Assembly (NCBI GenBank): GCA_023260135.1
Contig: JALQWG010000001.1
Coordinates: 1-64,000, forward strand
Origin: Candidatus Altimarinota bacterium
Lineage (GTDB): Bacteria > Patescibacteriota > Gracilibacteria > BD1-5 > UBA2023
Reading direction: 5' to 3'
DNA length: 64,000 nt
The position numbers and the translations under genes were made by a program. The stretch's first letter is position 1. Every line of letters begins with the position of its first letter. The notes beneath the pieces are model-generated. The model worked only from the letters and a program-made list of their open reading frames with translations, had not been told where the DNA came from and searched no databases. Positions 27,208 through 37,081 of the stretch are shown piece by piece.

Positions 27208-28443
27208 ATGAACTGGAAGCGATTTGCTATAAAATTTGCTGATCTTAAGGATCAGGCTACTTATAACCAGATAAATAAAGTATTTGGATATTTGGTTGAT
27301 TTTCCGATGAAATCATATTCGAACCCAGGTTTCACGAGTACAAAAGCTGAACTTATTTACCAATGGACTCTGACTATTTCGGAAGAAGATATTTCTGAAA
27401 AAACAAAAATATCGATACTGAGTGATGCAATTGATGATTTACTTTCTAATGAAGATGATAAAGTTGCTATGAAGAATATCATAGCTAAACCTCAGGAAGA
27501 AAAAGAGGTTATTATAAAAGAAGTGATAAAGTATATCGAAAAGGATGCTTCCATAAGTGATGTTTCGGTCCAAATTGACGAGTATCTTCCTATTACTTTT
27601 TTTGACCCTAAGAATGACGAATTCAGAGAAAGGACAGTACAAGCTTACCAATCAAATTATACCATTTGAAATTATCAGTTCGCTTATATAGCATATTATA
27701 TGCTCTTCGTAAGTTATCTCTATAAAGTTATCTGGGAATTACGATCAATCTGAGCAAGTAATATAATTTCTGATATTGAGGTATTTGTTCAGTCAAAATT
27801 GAAATGCGACTTGAATATCATTTTTGATTTATCAAGTATTGGCGAAGACGAGTTTTGTAGAAAAATAAATGATTTTATAAGATGTCTTCATAAAAATGAG
27901 ATTGATGAAATCGCAAACTTTGTTCAAAAAAGAAATCATTGCGCACATCCAAGCGGAATGATTCAATACTCTAAAAGTGAGGTCGATAATCTCATTCAGA
28001 AAATCGATATATATACAAAGAAAATCCAAGATAAAATCGATTGATGTTTACTTGCTTATGTAAAAACTAATCTTGATTGATTTTGAGCAGATAGTAGATT
28101 TATGCTCTCAAGACATGAACTTATTTATCTATATGAAAAATTTGGTGATATTTTAGATTTTCTTTCTGATACAAAAGAAAACATTGAAAAGAAGATAAGA
28201 TTAGTCCAGGTCCTTATTTCGAATGCCCAAGAAGCAGTTTTTCCTGATGATATATTCTATCATTCAGTGAAAATATTTCTCCATGGGTACTCTCCCTCTT
28301 GTGGATATTCTGTATATGATATTATACAATCTTTGGGCACTATTGATTCCACTAATACAAAGCTTATCATAGACTATATGAGCGTTATAACAATTGATGA
28401 GGAAGATAAGAGTGAAGTATTAGAATTCTTACGAAATAGTTAA
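27208..28443 (+). CDS. HEPN-motif protein in the restriction operon
   Basis: 411 residues, starting 5 bases after the hsdM-hsdS stop, ending TAA. Mostly helical. Residues 242-247 read RNHCAH within FVQKRNHCAHPSG, the Rx4H pattern typical of HEPN ribonucleases and their inactive relatives. The surrounding helices fit the four-helix HEPN arrangement. I recognise no other domain. HEPN proteins in restriction loci often act as RNA-cleaving abortive-infection effectors. Here that role is inferred from motif and operon position only. The gene is AT-rich with few TGA codons. It closes the restriction operon. Confidence 0.72.
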
Positions 28444-28597
28444 GATAACTTTACTTAACATATTCACTGTCGATAATCTCTCATCGCATTCCTTGATATC
28501 CTGGAGAGTTCTCAATATGTGAGAGTTCTTTCATAGTGAGGAGAGTCGGGGTATATTTGAGAAAGTTTTGATTTTCTATCTTTTCTCCATAGTATTT

Positions 28598-28613
28598 ATG
28601 TACATTTGTACAT
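28598..28613. promoter_or_regulatory. Palindromic operator before lexA-like gene
   Basis: ATGTACA-TT-TGTACAT, two perfect 7-base arms around 2 bases, ending 6 bases before the ATG of the repressor-like gene. TATAGT immediately follows and could be a -10 element. Position and symmetry fit an autoregulatory LexA-type operator; the word differs from the Gram-positive (GAAC-N4-GTTC) and E. coli (CTG-N10-CAG) boxes. Confidence 0.6.
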
Positions 28614-28619
28614 TATAGT

Positions 28620-29201
28620 ATGAGAATCGACAAAAAATACAATCAGAAAATAGATATACTCCGGACCTTTTTCCGTGGCGGATGAGTCTATACATCACTT
28701 GATCAAATGCGAGAACTCCTCGGATACTCTCACCGCTCCGGGGTACAGCTCTTTCTCCAGAAGCTCGTGGAGTCCGGGATACTCTTTTTCGAGAATAAGG
28801 GATATATTCCGACGGATAAACTCACAGGATATCCACTCTTTGAGTCAGTACGTGCCGGGCTTCCATTCACTCCTGAGACACATCCTACCAGTCAGATGGA
28901 CCTGGAGAAATATCTCATCGAGCATCCAGCGAGTACCTACTTCGTGAAAGTGAAGGGAGATAGTATGGAGGATGCTGGGATCAGGCAGGGAGATATCGTT
29001 ATCCTCGATCGGTCCCTCACTCCGAAGAATGGAGATATCGTCATCGCATCGCTCGATGGTGACGTGACACTGAAGTATTTCGAGAAGAAGTGAGAGAGGC
29101 TCAGGCTCATCCCAGCAAATGCGAAATATGAGCCCATCATCGTAAATGGTCCGTGTGAGATACTCGGAGTCATCGCTGGTTCTGTACGCAAATACCACTA
29201 A
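28620..29201 (+). CDS. LexA/UmuD-like S24 autoprotease repressor
   Basis: 193 residues, ATG to TAA. The N-terminal winged-helix region has SLDQMRELLGYSHRSGVQ and may bind the palindrome just upstream. The C-terminal S24 peptidase domain has the cleavage site Ala79-Gly80 (VRAGLPF), nucleophile Ser115 in GDSMEDAGI and general-base Lys152 in VTLKYF. This spacing nearly matches E. coli LexA (84/85, 119, 156). It fits a repressor that self-cleaves on RecA activation. It is 3 bases upstream of the umuC-like gene, so it could serve as both LexA and UmuD. The presence of the DNA-binding domain favours the repressor role. Two glycines near the N-terminus and one near the C-terminus are TGA. Confidence 0.88.
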
Positions 29202-29204
29202 TAT

Positions 29205-30413
29205 ATGCTTTTCCATACATCTACTCGCATCTTTGCACATATCGACTGCAATAGTTTTTATGCTTCCTGTGAAGTTCTCAGAGACCCTTCACTCAAGGGG
29301 AAGTGTGTCTGTGTGTGAGATCAGATAGTGATAGCCGCAAGCTATGAAGCGAAGAAGTATGGAGTGAAGACGGGGACTCCACTCTGGGAAGCTGAGAGGA
29401 TGCTCGGGAAGAAACTCGTCAAACGCATCCCAGATCACTCGTGGTACAGGCAAGTATCCGAGCGACTCATGCAGTATCTCACCGCAAAGCTCGGGAAGAT
29501 AGAGGTATTCTCTATCGATGAGCTCTTCGCAGAACTCACGAATATCTCTGGAAGATATGATGATTTTGCTGAGACTCTCAAAGAAGAGATATATCACGAT
29601 ATCGGGATTCCTGTATCGATCGGGATATCCAATACTCGTATCAGGGCCAAGATGTTCGGAGATCTGAATAAACCATACGGCTCATATGTCGACTTCAATG
29701 TGGAGAGTATCGAGTGACTCTTTCGGACTCTCGCAGTCACGGAGGTCCCATATATCGCTCGTGGCAATAGTGAGAGACTCGGGTCGACGGTGAAGACAGT
29801 ATATGACTTCTATGCGATGGAGTGACGACGAGTCTCGGAGATTCTCGGTCGTAATGGAGTGATCCTCTGGCTCGAACTGCATGGGGTGGATAGCTGGGTC
29901 CCTCATGATACTGAGAAGAAGCGAAAGAGTATCGCTTGCACGAGGTCGTTCAATCACGAGATGAGCTCGAATCCTCACTTTCTCTGGAGACAGATACTCA
30001 TGAACTTCGAGCGTGCCTATGATACTATGCTCAGTGAGAAGCAAGGGGCGAGAGTGATATGACTCCTCCTCCGCACCAAGGAGTTCACCTATCAGACCAG
30101 GGCCGTCGATATGAGTGAGACCAATATCGATAAGTCACGAATGGTGTCACTCCTTCGTGAGATGCTCCTCTCACTCTTTGATAAGAACTCTATCTATCGG
30201 ACCACGGGAGTGACGTTCTCCGAACTCTCTCCATTTACCCCGAAGCAACTCTCGGTATTCGATATCGATGATAGAGTGCAGGTAAAGAGCGAGAAAATAT
30301 CCAATACTCTTACGAAGCTCAAGGAGCGATTCGGTGAGAATATCGTACACCAGGGATTTATCCGGGAATCGAAAGTGAGTCGAGAACTTCCGACAGTTTT
30401 TGAGGTTGGGTAG
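29205..30413 (+). CDS. umuC: Y-family DNA polymerase (UmuC/DinB type)
   Basis: 402 residues, ATG to TAG. A translesion polymerase. Seen in order: HIDCNSFYASCE (catalytic Asp and steric gate region), SYEAKKYGVKTGTPLWEA, VFSIDELFAEL (catalytic SIDE), the helix-hairpin-helix region and a little-finger domain with CTRSFNHEM as in UmuC. It is translationally coupled to the preceding LexA/UmuD-like gene, forming a damage-inducible umuDC-like operon. The C-terminal part ends in RELPTVFEVG. It meets the minus-strand TM2 gene tail to tail 6 bases later. Confidence 0.92.
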
Positions 30414-30419
30414 TCAGAT

Positions 30420-31592
30420 TTATTCTATACTCAAATCCACAAGACTGAGTTCATCTCCTTCGAGTTGGAATTTACAGGTGAAATTCGATCGTAGTTTCGC
30501 TCAAAATGAGTTCTGGGCATCAACATACGAGTGAACATATATAAACCCTCCAGCGGCCCAAATTTTGTAGTCAGCCCATGGGAAATCTGCCGTCGATGGA
30601 GACTTGAGCTGTGAAGTGGTTGCTTGTTTACAGAAGGACCAGGCGGTCACATCATGACTTTTGAGCCACTCATCAAGCTTTGCATCTTTTTCGATGGCCT
30701 CTGCGAGTTTCTTTTGGTCCTCTTTTTCCTTCTTGCATTTCTGATTTTTCATACAAGCCTCTTCTTCTGCTTTTTGTTTCTCGACTTCTGCTTGTTTTGC
30801 TTGTTCTTCAGCTATGCGCTTATTTTCTATTTCTTGTTTTTCGAGAGCTTCAGCATTTTTCTCCTCTTCCGTCAATGCTCGATTTATGTTGATGTCTTGT
30901 ATCGTCTCTTTTCCTCGGTAATTTGCGACAATATGGAGTCTTTTTGATTTCTGAGTAAGCTCGACAGGAATCTCATAAATTGATTTTTCTTTTGGTCCAA
31001 CTTCTTTGTTATTTACGAGAATCTTTGTCACTGGAGTTGCTTCAAATTGGAAATTATATACTCATCCTGTCTGAGAAGTATTGATATCTGAGAGGACTTT
31101 TATAACTGGAGCCTGCGCATTTCCCTGAGATATAATGATAGTGAGAAGTAGTACGGAAAAGAGAGTTCCAGTAATTCTCCCGGGGTATTTTTTGATATTC
31201 TTGATACGATTCTGGAGGATTTTTTCATCCTTTCATGGATAGAGCCAGATTGCGAGTATGAGAAGCATCCCGGCATATTGTAACAGTGGATTTTCCATAA
31301 ATACAGAACCGAGGATAAATCCTGAAAATCCAATCGGATAAAGCCACATTTTTATAATGTCCTCTTCGAGATATGATTTTGGTTTCTTGAGTATTTCTTG
31401 GTAATTGGACCACTCTTTCTCTGATCGAGTAAGAAACCATACACCCTCAAATATACCAAGAAATAGAGGTATTCCGGACCAAGAGAGCAGAATACAGGCG
31501 ATACCTTCTTTCTTGCGTCAGAGGTAAAATTTTTGTGCTCAGAAGGCCCCTAAGAGTATCCCGAGCAGTCCAGCCAAGAAACGAGATTTCAT
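30420..31592 (-). CDS. TM2-domain membrane protein with charged coiled-coil tail
   Basis: 390 residues; ATG complement 31590-31592, TAA at 30420-30422. Residues ~5-50 form a TM2 domain: first membrane helix AGLLGILLGAFGAQKFYLG, then a second after the CILLSWSGIPLFLGIFEG turn. More hydrophobic segments follow (FSGFILGSVFM, YAGMLLILAIWLYPG), then GTLFSVLLLTIIISQGNAQA, after which the chain is probably extracytoplasmic. A beta-like domain (TKILVNNKEVG) leads to a very charged Glu/Lys coiled coil with an MKNQKCKK insert, and a short C-terminal domain. TM2 proteins are small membrane proteins of unclear role; this large tail is unusual. Its leader contains alternative hairpins at 31613-31701. Confidence 0.8.
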
Positions 31593-31612
31593 ATATGGAA
31601 AAATGATAAAAT

Positions 31613-31701
31613 AAAAAGGCGACTTGTATAATGAGTCGCCAGACTACCACTTCAACATTACCTCGATAAAAGACAATGGAAGCTATACAAGCCGCCTTTT
31701 T
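31613..31701 (-). promoter_or_regulatory. Mutually exclusive hairpins before TM2 gene (possible attenuator)
   Basis: On the minus strand the 3' segment AGTCGCC plus T5 (31613-31640) can pair locally with GGCGACT, giving a 7-base terminator-like stem. Alternatively an 18-base arm (31613-31630) can pair with 31684-31701 with one G-U wobble. The two stems share sequence, so they compete. The T run ends 21 bases before the TM2 start codon. It may be an attenuator, a terminator for an unseen upstream transcript, or a palindromic repeat. Confidence 0.4.
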
Positions 31702-31849
31702 GTTTTCTATCGATGTACGCAAAAAGTGCGCTTGTGTATGAAGCGGTAATCTGGCACGGAGAAATATACTCAAAAAAGAGGAAAAAGCCAGCATATAATT
31801 GCGCGCATTCTTGGTTTATATATAATTGAGACCTAATCTTGAAAAACAT

Positions 31850-33202
31850 ATGTCAAAGAAAACGACAAAAGATGATACAAATCAAAAGAAGCCTTATAAG
31901 GATGAACCATGAAATGAAGGGGAAAAATTCTTTATAGAAAGTGCAACTAGAGAAGCTTTTCAACTTCGAACAAAAATTAAGATGAGTGAGGCATTTTTTC
32001 ATCAAGGTGCTTGATACTCAAAACAAGACGCTCGAGGTCATTTTGCCTATGGAGTACTTGATGAAGTTCTTCGTGTGGCCCTTACGATGCACCGTTGGAA
32101 AGAAGTAATTGATTGATGAGAGATTCAGAGAAAAAAAGATGATCCGAATGATTGAATTGAAAGACTGTTATATGAAAGCATAAATTTTGAGCAAAAACTT
32201 TGGTGCCGAAAACTATCAGAACATCTTGTTTCAATCATTCTTTTTTCAAAACATAACAAACAGTCATTATATAGAATTTGGCTAGCAAGCAGATCATTAG
32301 AGAAAACTATAAGTAGATACTTAGATCTAAAAGAATATGACAATTGTAAGAATCAAAATGTTTTATATCAAATAAAGCACCTAGTGAACGATATACGATA
32401 TGAAGTAAAAAAAGAAAAATTGGTTGCAGATGACTTATTCTTCATGAAAGAGGAAATGAAGCCTATTTTTCTTGAATGAAAGAAAGAGGAAATGAAGCCT
32501 ATTTTTAGTAGTTATGAAAAACTTCTAAAGATATCGCTTGGAAGCATCACCGATCCAACAGATAGACTTATATTGGGGCCATCCTATGAGCATAGTTATT
32601 GAAGATTGAGTGAGGTTGTTCATGCAAATGATTGAGTGGGTGATCCAGAAATTTCTTTAGGTCATATAAAAGCTGAGTTTTATTTAGCTTGGATGTATTG
32701 TTCTAGAATCATTATGTGGCTATACGAAATTCTTTGAATAGAAAAGACAGGCTGATCTAAACAATTGGAAAGTATGTTCAAATCTGATAAAATAGACGCG
32801 CCGATACTCTATAAAAACACTCATCAGAAAGAATTCGAGAATGGCGATTTAATCTTTTGTCAAAATGTATTTGCCGAAATACTAGAAAAGAAGGTAAGTA
32901 AGTACGGTAATACTTCGTATAAAATACAGTTTTTATGACGCGCCCCGATTCCAGAGATTCCGATTGAAGAAGTACCATCAAGATCTATACAGGCATGTAT
33001 ACTAAAAAAGAGTTGAGCAAAAAATTATCTTGAAAAAGATATATTATGAGAAAATATAAGTAATCCGGCTTTTGATGAACTAAGTAAAATAAAAGATGAA
33101 ATCGATAATTCTACGACTTATGAAATGATAAAAAGCATATTTATCGATATTGATAGAGCCCTCAAGGGACAGGGATGACTTATACGAATTTACATTAAAT
33201 AG
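31850..33202 (+). CDS. Hypothetical cytoplasmic protein (450 residues)
   Basis: Invisible in standard code because it carries over 15 in-frame TGA codons. With TGA as Gly it is one clean frame, ATG to TAG. The sequence is helical and AT-rich with TTA/CTA leucines, like the restriction island. It contains YRIWLASRSLEKTISRYLDL and YEHSYGRLSEVVHAND, faintly like DUF5677-type proteins, but not enough to assign. Residues around 205-225 repeat KEEMKPIF twice in tandem. No signal peptide or membrane segment. It converges with the gene at 33212. Probably an accessory gene of unknown function. Confidence 0.75.
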
Positions 33203-33211
33203 TCTATTAAA

Positions 33212-33643
33212 TTAGATAGACATTTTTTTATATTCCCTATAAGTTCTTGTCTCTAATTGACTCGCATATTTAAGTCCCAAACCCTCTCTGGACCCAATTG
33301 ATTGATCGAAATAGAGTTTCAGGCATTTTCCACCTGTTATAGGGCAAATAAACCACCATCGGATACCACCATAATTGCATCGTGTTGGCACTATCTCAAT
33401 TTTGTAAGTAATGGATCAATGCTCATATTGGGGGAATTTTATAGTAGCAAGGAGAAATACTTTTTTTTCACATATTTCAAACTGGATTCCAATACAGTCT
33501 TTCCACTCAGAAAAATATCAACATTGAAATGCAGGAAGTTGTGACAAACTGGATTTATCTTTGATATGTTTATGTCAGCGCAGAATTATACTGAGCGGTA
33601 CTTCATCCGTCAGTGTTTTTCTATCTGGTTTATAGTTGGCCAT
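33212..33643 (-). CDS. Small protein related to YGG-WW-CP zinc-ribbon proteins, ligands degenerate
   Basis: 143 residues, ATG complement 33641-33643, TAA at 33212-33214, three TGA glycines. The C-terminal half reads CNYGGIRWWFICP, GGKCLKLYFDQ and LKYASQLETR. This matches a short family I know from many bacterial genomes that normally carries two CxxC pairs (FLCP.CGRR..KLYL....FaCR.C..L.YaSQ). Here the second pair is missing, so zinc binding is doubtful and the protein may be decaying or specialised. Function of the family is unknown. It is convergent with the 450-residue gene, 9 bases apart. Under standard code it is unreadable. Confidence 0.65.
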
Positions 33644-34020
33644 ATAATGTCGAAATCATTAGGATATAAGTCTGGAAACCTCTCCCACTATTTACTCATA
33701 ATCAATTACTAGGTCATATCTGTAATAGAAAATAGAGTCTTACAGATGGACGGATTTTTCCTACATTACTTTTGATAGTAACCCCATCAATTCTTATGCT
33801 ATAAAGGTAGTCTGAGAAACGTCTTTTAGGAAGGATTCAACCGAGTTCTGGGGCTCTCAAAATCTATATTGTTTTTCATATTCGTGCAGTCAAAGTATCT
33901 CTTCTTTTGATAAAGGAATCACTTGAGTCCTCCACAGCTGTCAATACTGGTGCTTATGTACCTTGGAATATATAGAAACTCGTAAGTAACCTTTCCCCGC
34001 TGCACTACCACAAAAATATA
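33644..34020. other. Intergenic stretch without a recognisable gene
   Basis: I read all six frames with TGA as Gly. The best frame (minus, about 33635-33870) gives roughly 75 codons from a TTG with no family resemblance and no ATG. Others are broken by TAA/TAG. A strong plus-strand terminator follows at 34021, so an unrecognised plus-strand RNA is possible, but I see no tRNA, RNase P, SRP or tmRNA signature. Confidence 0.5.
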
Positions 34021-34046
34021 AAAACTTCCCTATATTGGGAAGTTTT
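34021..34046 (+). terminator. Strong terminator with no obvious parent gene
   Basis: AAAACTTCCC-TATATT-GGGAAGTTTT followed by a T run on the plus strand. The nearest plus-strand gene upstream ends 820 bases away at 33202. It lies about 70 bases before the ABC-F gene. On the minus strand it also has a T-rich flank, so it may work both ways. Confidence 0.75.
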
Positions 34047-34118
34047 TTTGCTTTTTTTCATCTTTTCGATACAATCCGCGCGAAAATCAACTCAATTATT
34101 CCCCTAACCCCCTACCCT

Positions 34119-35594
34119 ATGGCACGCTGAGATGTTATTATCCGATTCGATGAGGTTACTTATTGATACGTGGCACCAAAGTGGCTCCTCGATGAAACGA
34201 GTTTTTCTGTCCGAGAAGGCTCTAAGATTACTCTCATGGGACAGAATGGTGCAGGAAAATCCACCATATTCAAGATGATTATGGGTGAGTACAAAGTCAA
34301 TGAATGAAAAATCCACATAACTGCTGGCAAACATATTGCTATCGCGCGTCAGGTTATGCACCCTGAGGACAAGGAACTCACTCTCTCAGCATATTTCCGA
34401 AAGTATTCTCGTAGCGATGCACATAACATCGATCGTGATATCGAGTGAGTACTTGAGGCTGTAGACTTTCTCCCACCCAAGGAAGTAAAACTCCAAGACT
34501 TCCTCACGCGTGTTGTGAAGAGTTTTTCTGGTGGACAACAGGCTCGCCTCCTCCTCGCAGGTGCACTCATCCAGGATCCAGATATACTCCTCCTCGATGA
34601 GCCAACGAATAATCTCGATACAGCTGGTATCTGGCATATGACTCAGTTCCTCCAGAACTATGCAGGAACAGTACTCGTCATCTCCCACGATGCAGAATTC
34701 CTCAACAGCTTCTCTGATGGTATCCTCTACCTCGATGTCTATACTCGCAAGGTTGAGCAATTCGTTGGTGATTACCACGATGCAGTCGAGCAAGTAGAGC
34801 GCCGTATCGAAGCTCAGAATCGTGAAAATGCCCGCATAGAAAAAGAAATCCAAGCCAACAAAGACCAAGCAAATGTATTCGCCCACAAGGGAGGAAAACT
34901 CCGTGCAGTTGCAAAAAAGATGGTCGAAAAAGCTGAAGAACTCGAGAGCATGAAGGGTGATGTGAGACGAGAGGATAAGACGATTCGTGAATTCACCATC
35001 CCAAACCAGGAAGGTATCGGAGGACAGATTATCCAGATCAATAGTGTCCAGATAATCAAAAACCACCAACCAGTAGAAAAAGAAGTTGACATCTCTCTCG
35101 GGAAAAATCGTCACCTCCTCCTCTCAGGACCGAATGGTATCGGTAAGTCTACCCTTCTAGAATCCATCGCTAAGGGTACAGCTAAGTGAGTAAAAATCGG
35201 TGACAATGTAAAAGTTGGATACTACCGCCAGGATTTCTCTACACTCGACTTCTCTCAGAAGGTCTATGATTGTCTCTTCGAAGCATCTGACCGCAAGGCT
35301 CTCGACAAGGATCTCCGATCATTTGCTGCTGGATTCCTCATCACGGGTGAGATCATGAATACTCCTATTGGTGCTCTCTCTGAGGGACAGAAGGGTCTCG
35401 TCATGTTCGCAAAACTCGCCCTCGAGAAGCCAGGGCTCCTCATCCTCGATGAGCCAACCAACCATATCAACTTCCGTCACCTCCCAGTGATAGCGAAGGC
35501 TCTCGATGAATACGAGGGCACCATGATCCTCGTCTCACATATCGATGAGTTCGTATGGCAAGTGAGAATCGATGAGTATCTTGAACTCGAATAA
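34119..35594 (+). CDS. ABC-F ATPase (ribosome-associated type)
   Basis: 491 residues, ATG to TAA, no membrane segments. There are two ATPase domains in one chain: first with GQNGAGKST, SFSGGQQARLLLA and LLLDEPTNNLD; second with GPNGIGKST, ALSEGQKGLVMFA and LILDEPTNHIN. A charged helical linker lies between (about residues 225-310). That architecture is ABC-F: ribosomal E-site factors for translation or antibiotic protection rather than transporters. The second signature is LSEGQ, not LSGGQ. The specific subfamily (EttA, Uup, etc.) cannot be told from motifs. Five or so glycines are TGA. A symmetrical terminator follows. Confidence 0.93.
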
Positions 35595-35598
35595 AAAT

Positions 35599-35624
35599 AA
35601 AACCTCCCGAATTCGGGAGGTTTT
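35599..35624. terminator. Bidirectional terminator
   Basis: AAAACCTCCCGAATTCGGGAGGTTTT, a perfect palindrome with T runs on both strands, between the ABC-F stop and the stop of the small minus-strand gene. It shares its CTCCCGAATTCGGGAG core with the terminator at 57757-57786. Confidence 0.9.
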
Positions 35625-35628
35625 ATTT

Positions 35629-35913
35629 TTATCATCTGATGCCTGTTGCAATATTTGTAGAATATAACCCTATTGCATATGCCACAGTTGGACGATTATC
35701 ACGCATATAGTATTCTGCTATTAATCTTTTATTTGGTGGCAATTCCATACTCATTTTATATGCCTGAATTTCTCTTTCGATCATTTCTGGTGAATTACCT
35801 TTTTGTATATAACGCAGTCGAATAGAATATTCATTTACTTTACTTCAAATAACCTTATCCATAAAAGACAGAAAATCTGATCAACCTGATTTATGATTAC
35901 CTGGTGAGTTCAT
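35629..35913 (-). CDS. Small hypothetical protein (94 residues)
   Basis: ATG complement 35911-35913, TAA at 35629-35631, four TGA glycines (the last codon before the stop is one). The product has a glycine/serine-rich start (MNSPGNHKSGGSD), then a helix-rich part with VNEYSIRLRYIQKGNSPEMI and LPPNKRLIAEYYM. No family recognised; possibly helix-turn-helix-like but not convincingly. It shares the bidirectional terminator with the ABC-F gene. Codon pattern and clean ends support it as real. Confidence 0.6.
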
Positions 35914-36030
35914 GAAATCTATAGAAAAAGATAATATAAAAAATAGTATCCTATATTAGAAATTTGTCAATTATAATTTCTTATTTTTAATACTTTTTGC
36001 AATTTTCTCTGATTTTTCTATAGTATTCTC

Positions 36031-36807
36031 ATGAAAAACCTGTTCCACGACTTCATCGCGTTCGTCTACAAGCAAGCATATGCCTGTATATTCTGAGGAT
36101 TCCTCATAATTATGATGACTCTGACGAATTACTATTATCCGCTCGATGATATCTTCTATCGATACGACTTCCTGTTCATTATGGCACTTGCCTTCCAGGC
36201 TATCCTCCTCATGATGAGACTCGAGTCCATGCGCGAAGCAAGTGTGATACTGATATTCCATCTGGTTGCTATGGCGATGGAGGTATTCAAGACGCATCCA
36301 GCGATAGGATCATGGTCATATCCTGATGTATTTCATCTAGGGATTCTCGGTGTACCACTCTTTGCAGGATTCATGTATTCTGCAGTCGGGAGCTATATCG
36401 CACGAGTATGGCGAATTTTTCGCTTTCAATTCAGATGATACCCGAAGCGGATATACACCATCATCATCGCACTTGGCATCTACATCAACTTTTTTACACA
36501 TCACTTCGTCTACGATATACGTTATCTCCTCCTCATAGCGGTGCTCGCAACATTCGGGCGGACTACTATATACTACACTCCGAGGGTGCGCACATACTCG
36601 ATGAATCTCACATTCTGATTCTCTCTCGTTGCCCTCTTCATCTGGATAGCCGAGAACATCGCGACCTATACTCGAGTCTGGATATATCCGAGTCAGGAGA
36701 TAGTCTGGCATCCTGTCTGATCGGAGAAGATACTCGCATGGTTCCTCCTCATGATCATCAGCTTCGTCCTCGTATCACTCATACATCCACCACAAGTCAA
36801 GAGATAA
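36031..36807 (+). CDS. DUF817 integral membrane protein
   Basis: 258 residues, ATG to TAA. Hydrophobic with about seven or eight membrane segments. It shows the landmarks of the DUF817 (YoaT-like) family: [60 protein letters not shown] and [15 protein letters not shown]. The family's function is unknown; the conserved His and Asp residues in the membrane suggest an enzymatic or transport role. Several glycines are TGA. The GIY-YIG gene follows 3 bases later, so the two are co-transcribed. Confidence 0.88.
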
Positions 36808-36810
36808 CAT

Positions 36811-37062
36811 ATGCAAAAACACTATACATACATCCTCCTATGCTCTGATAATACATACTATACAGGGTATACTAATAATCTAGAAAAACGTATAGAAAAA
36901 CACAATTCATGAACATGAGCTCGGTATACCAGATGAAGATTACCAGTAAGTATAGTGTACTCAGAGGAGTATGCTTCAGAGTGAGAGGCTAGGAGTCGAG
37001 AGTACGCCATCAAGCAGCTTAATCGAAAACAAAAAGAAGCCCTAATTAGAGAGGCCTCTTAA
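36811..37062 (+). CDS. GIY-YIG domain protein (YhbQ/UPF0213 type)
   Basis: 83 residues, ATG to TAA. A single GIY-YIG nuclease domain: YTYILLCSDNTYYTGYTNNL replaces the two namesake motifs, then RIEKHN, GARYT, a Tyr and a Glu in SREYAIKQL. This is the standalone YhbQ type, proposed to act in DNA repair but without settled substrates. It is coupled to the DUF817 gene. Its stop lies 20 bases before the clpB stop (convergent). Confidence 0.9.
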
Positions 37063-37081
37063 TGCTACATAAATACTAATA

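Noticed and set aside
28451-28534. 27-codon minus-strand ORF divergent from the lexA-like gene
   Set aside because: It reads plausibly (ending DSEYVK) and might share the palindrome, but it is too short and has no neighbour support.
31676-31801. 40-codon plus-strand ORF before the 450-residue gene
   Set aside because: Overlaps the competing-hairpin region and has no start signal or family; probably chance.
34386-35114. 242-codon minus-strand ORF
   Set aside because: Exact antisense of the ABC-F gene with all its motifs.
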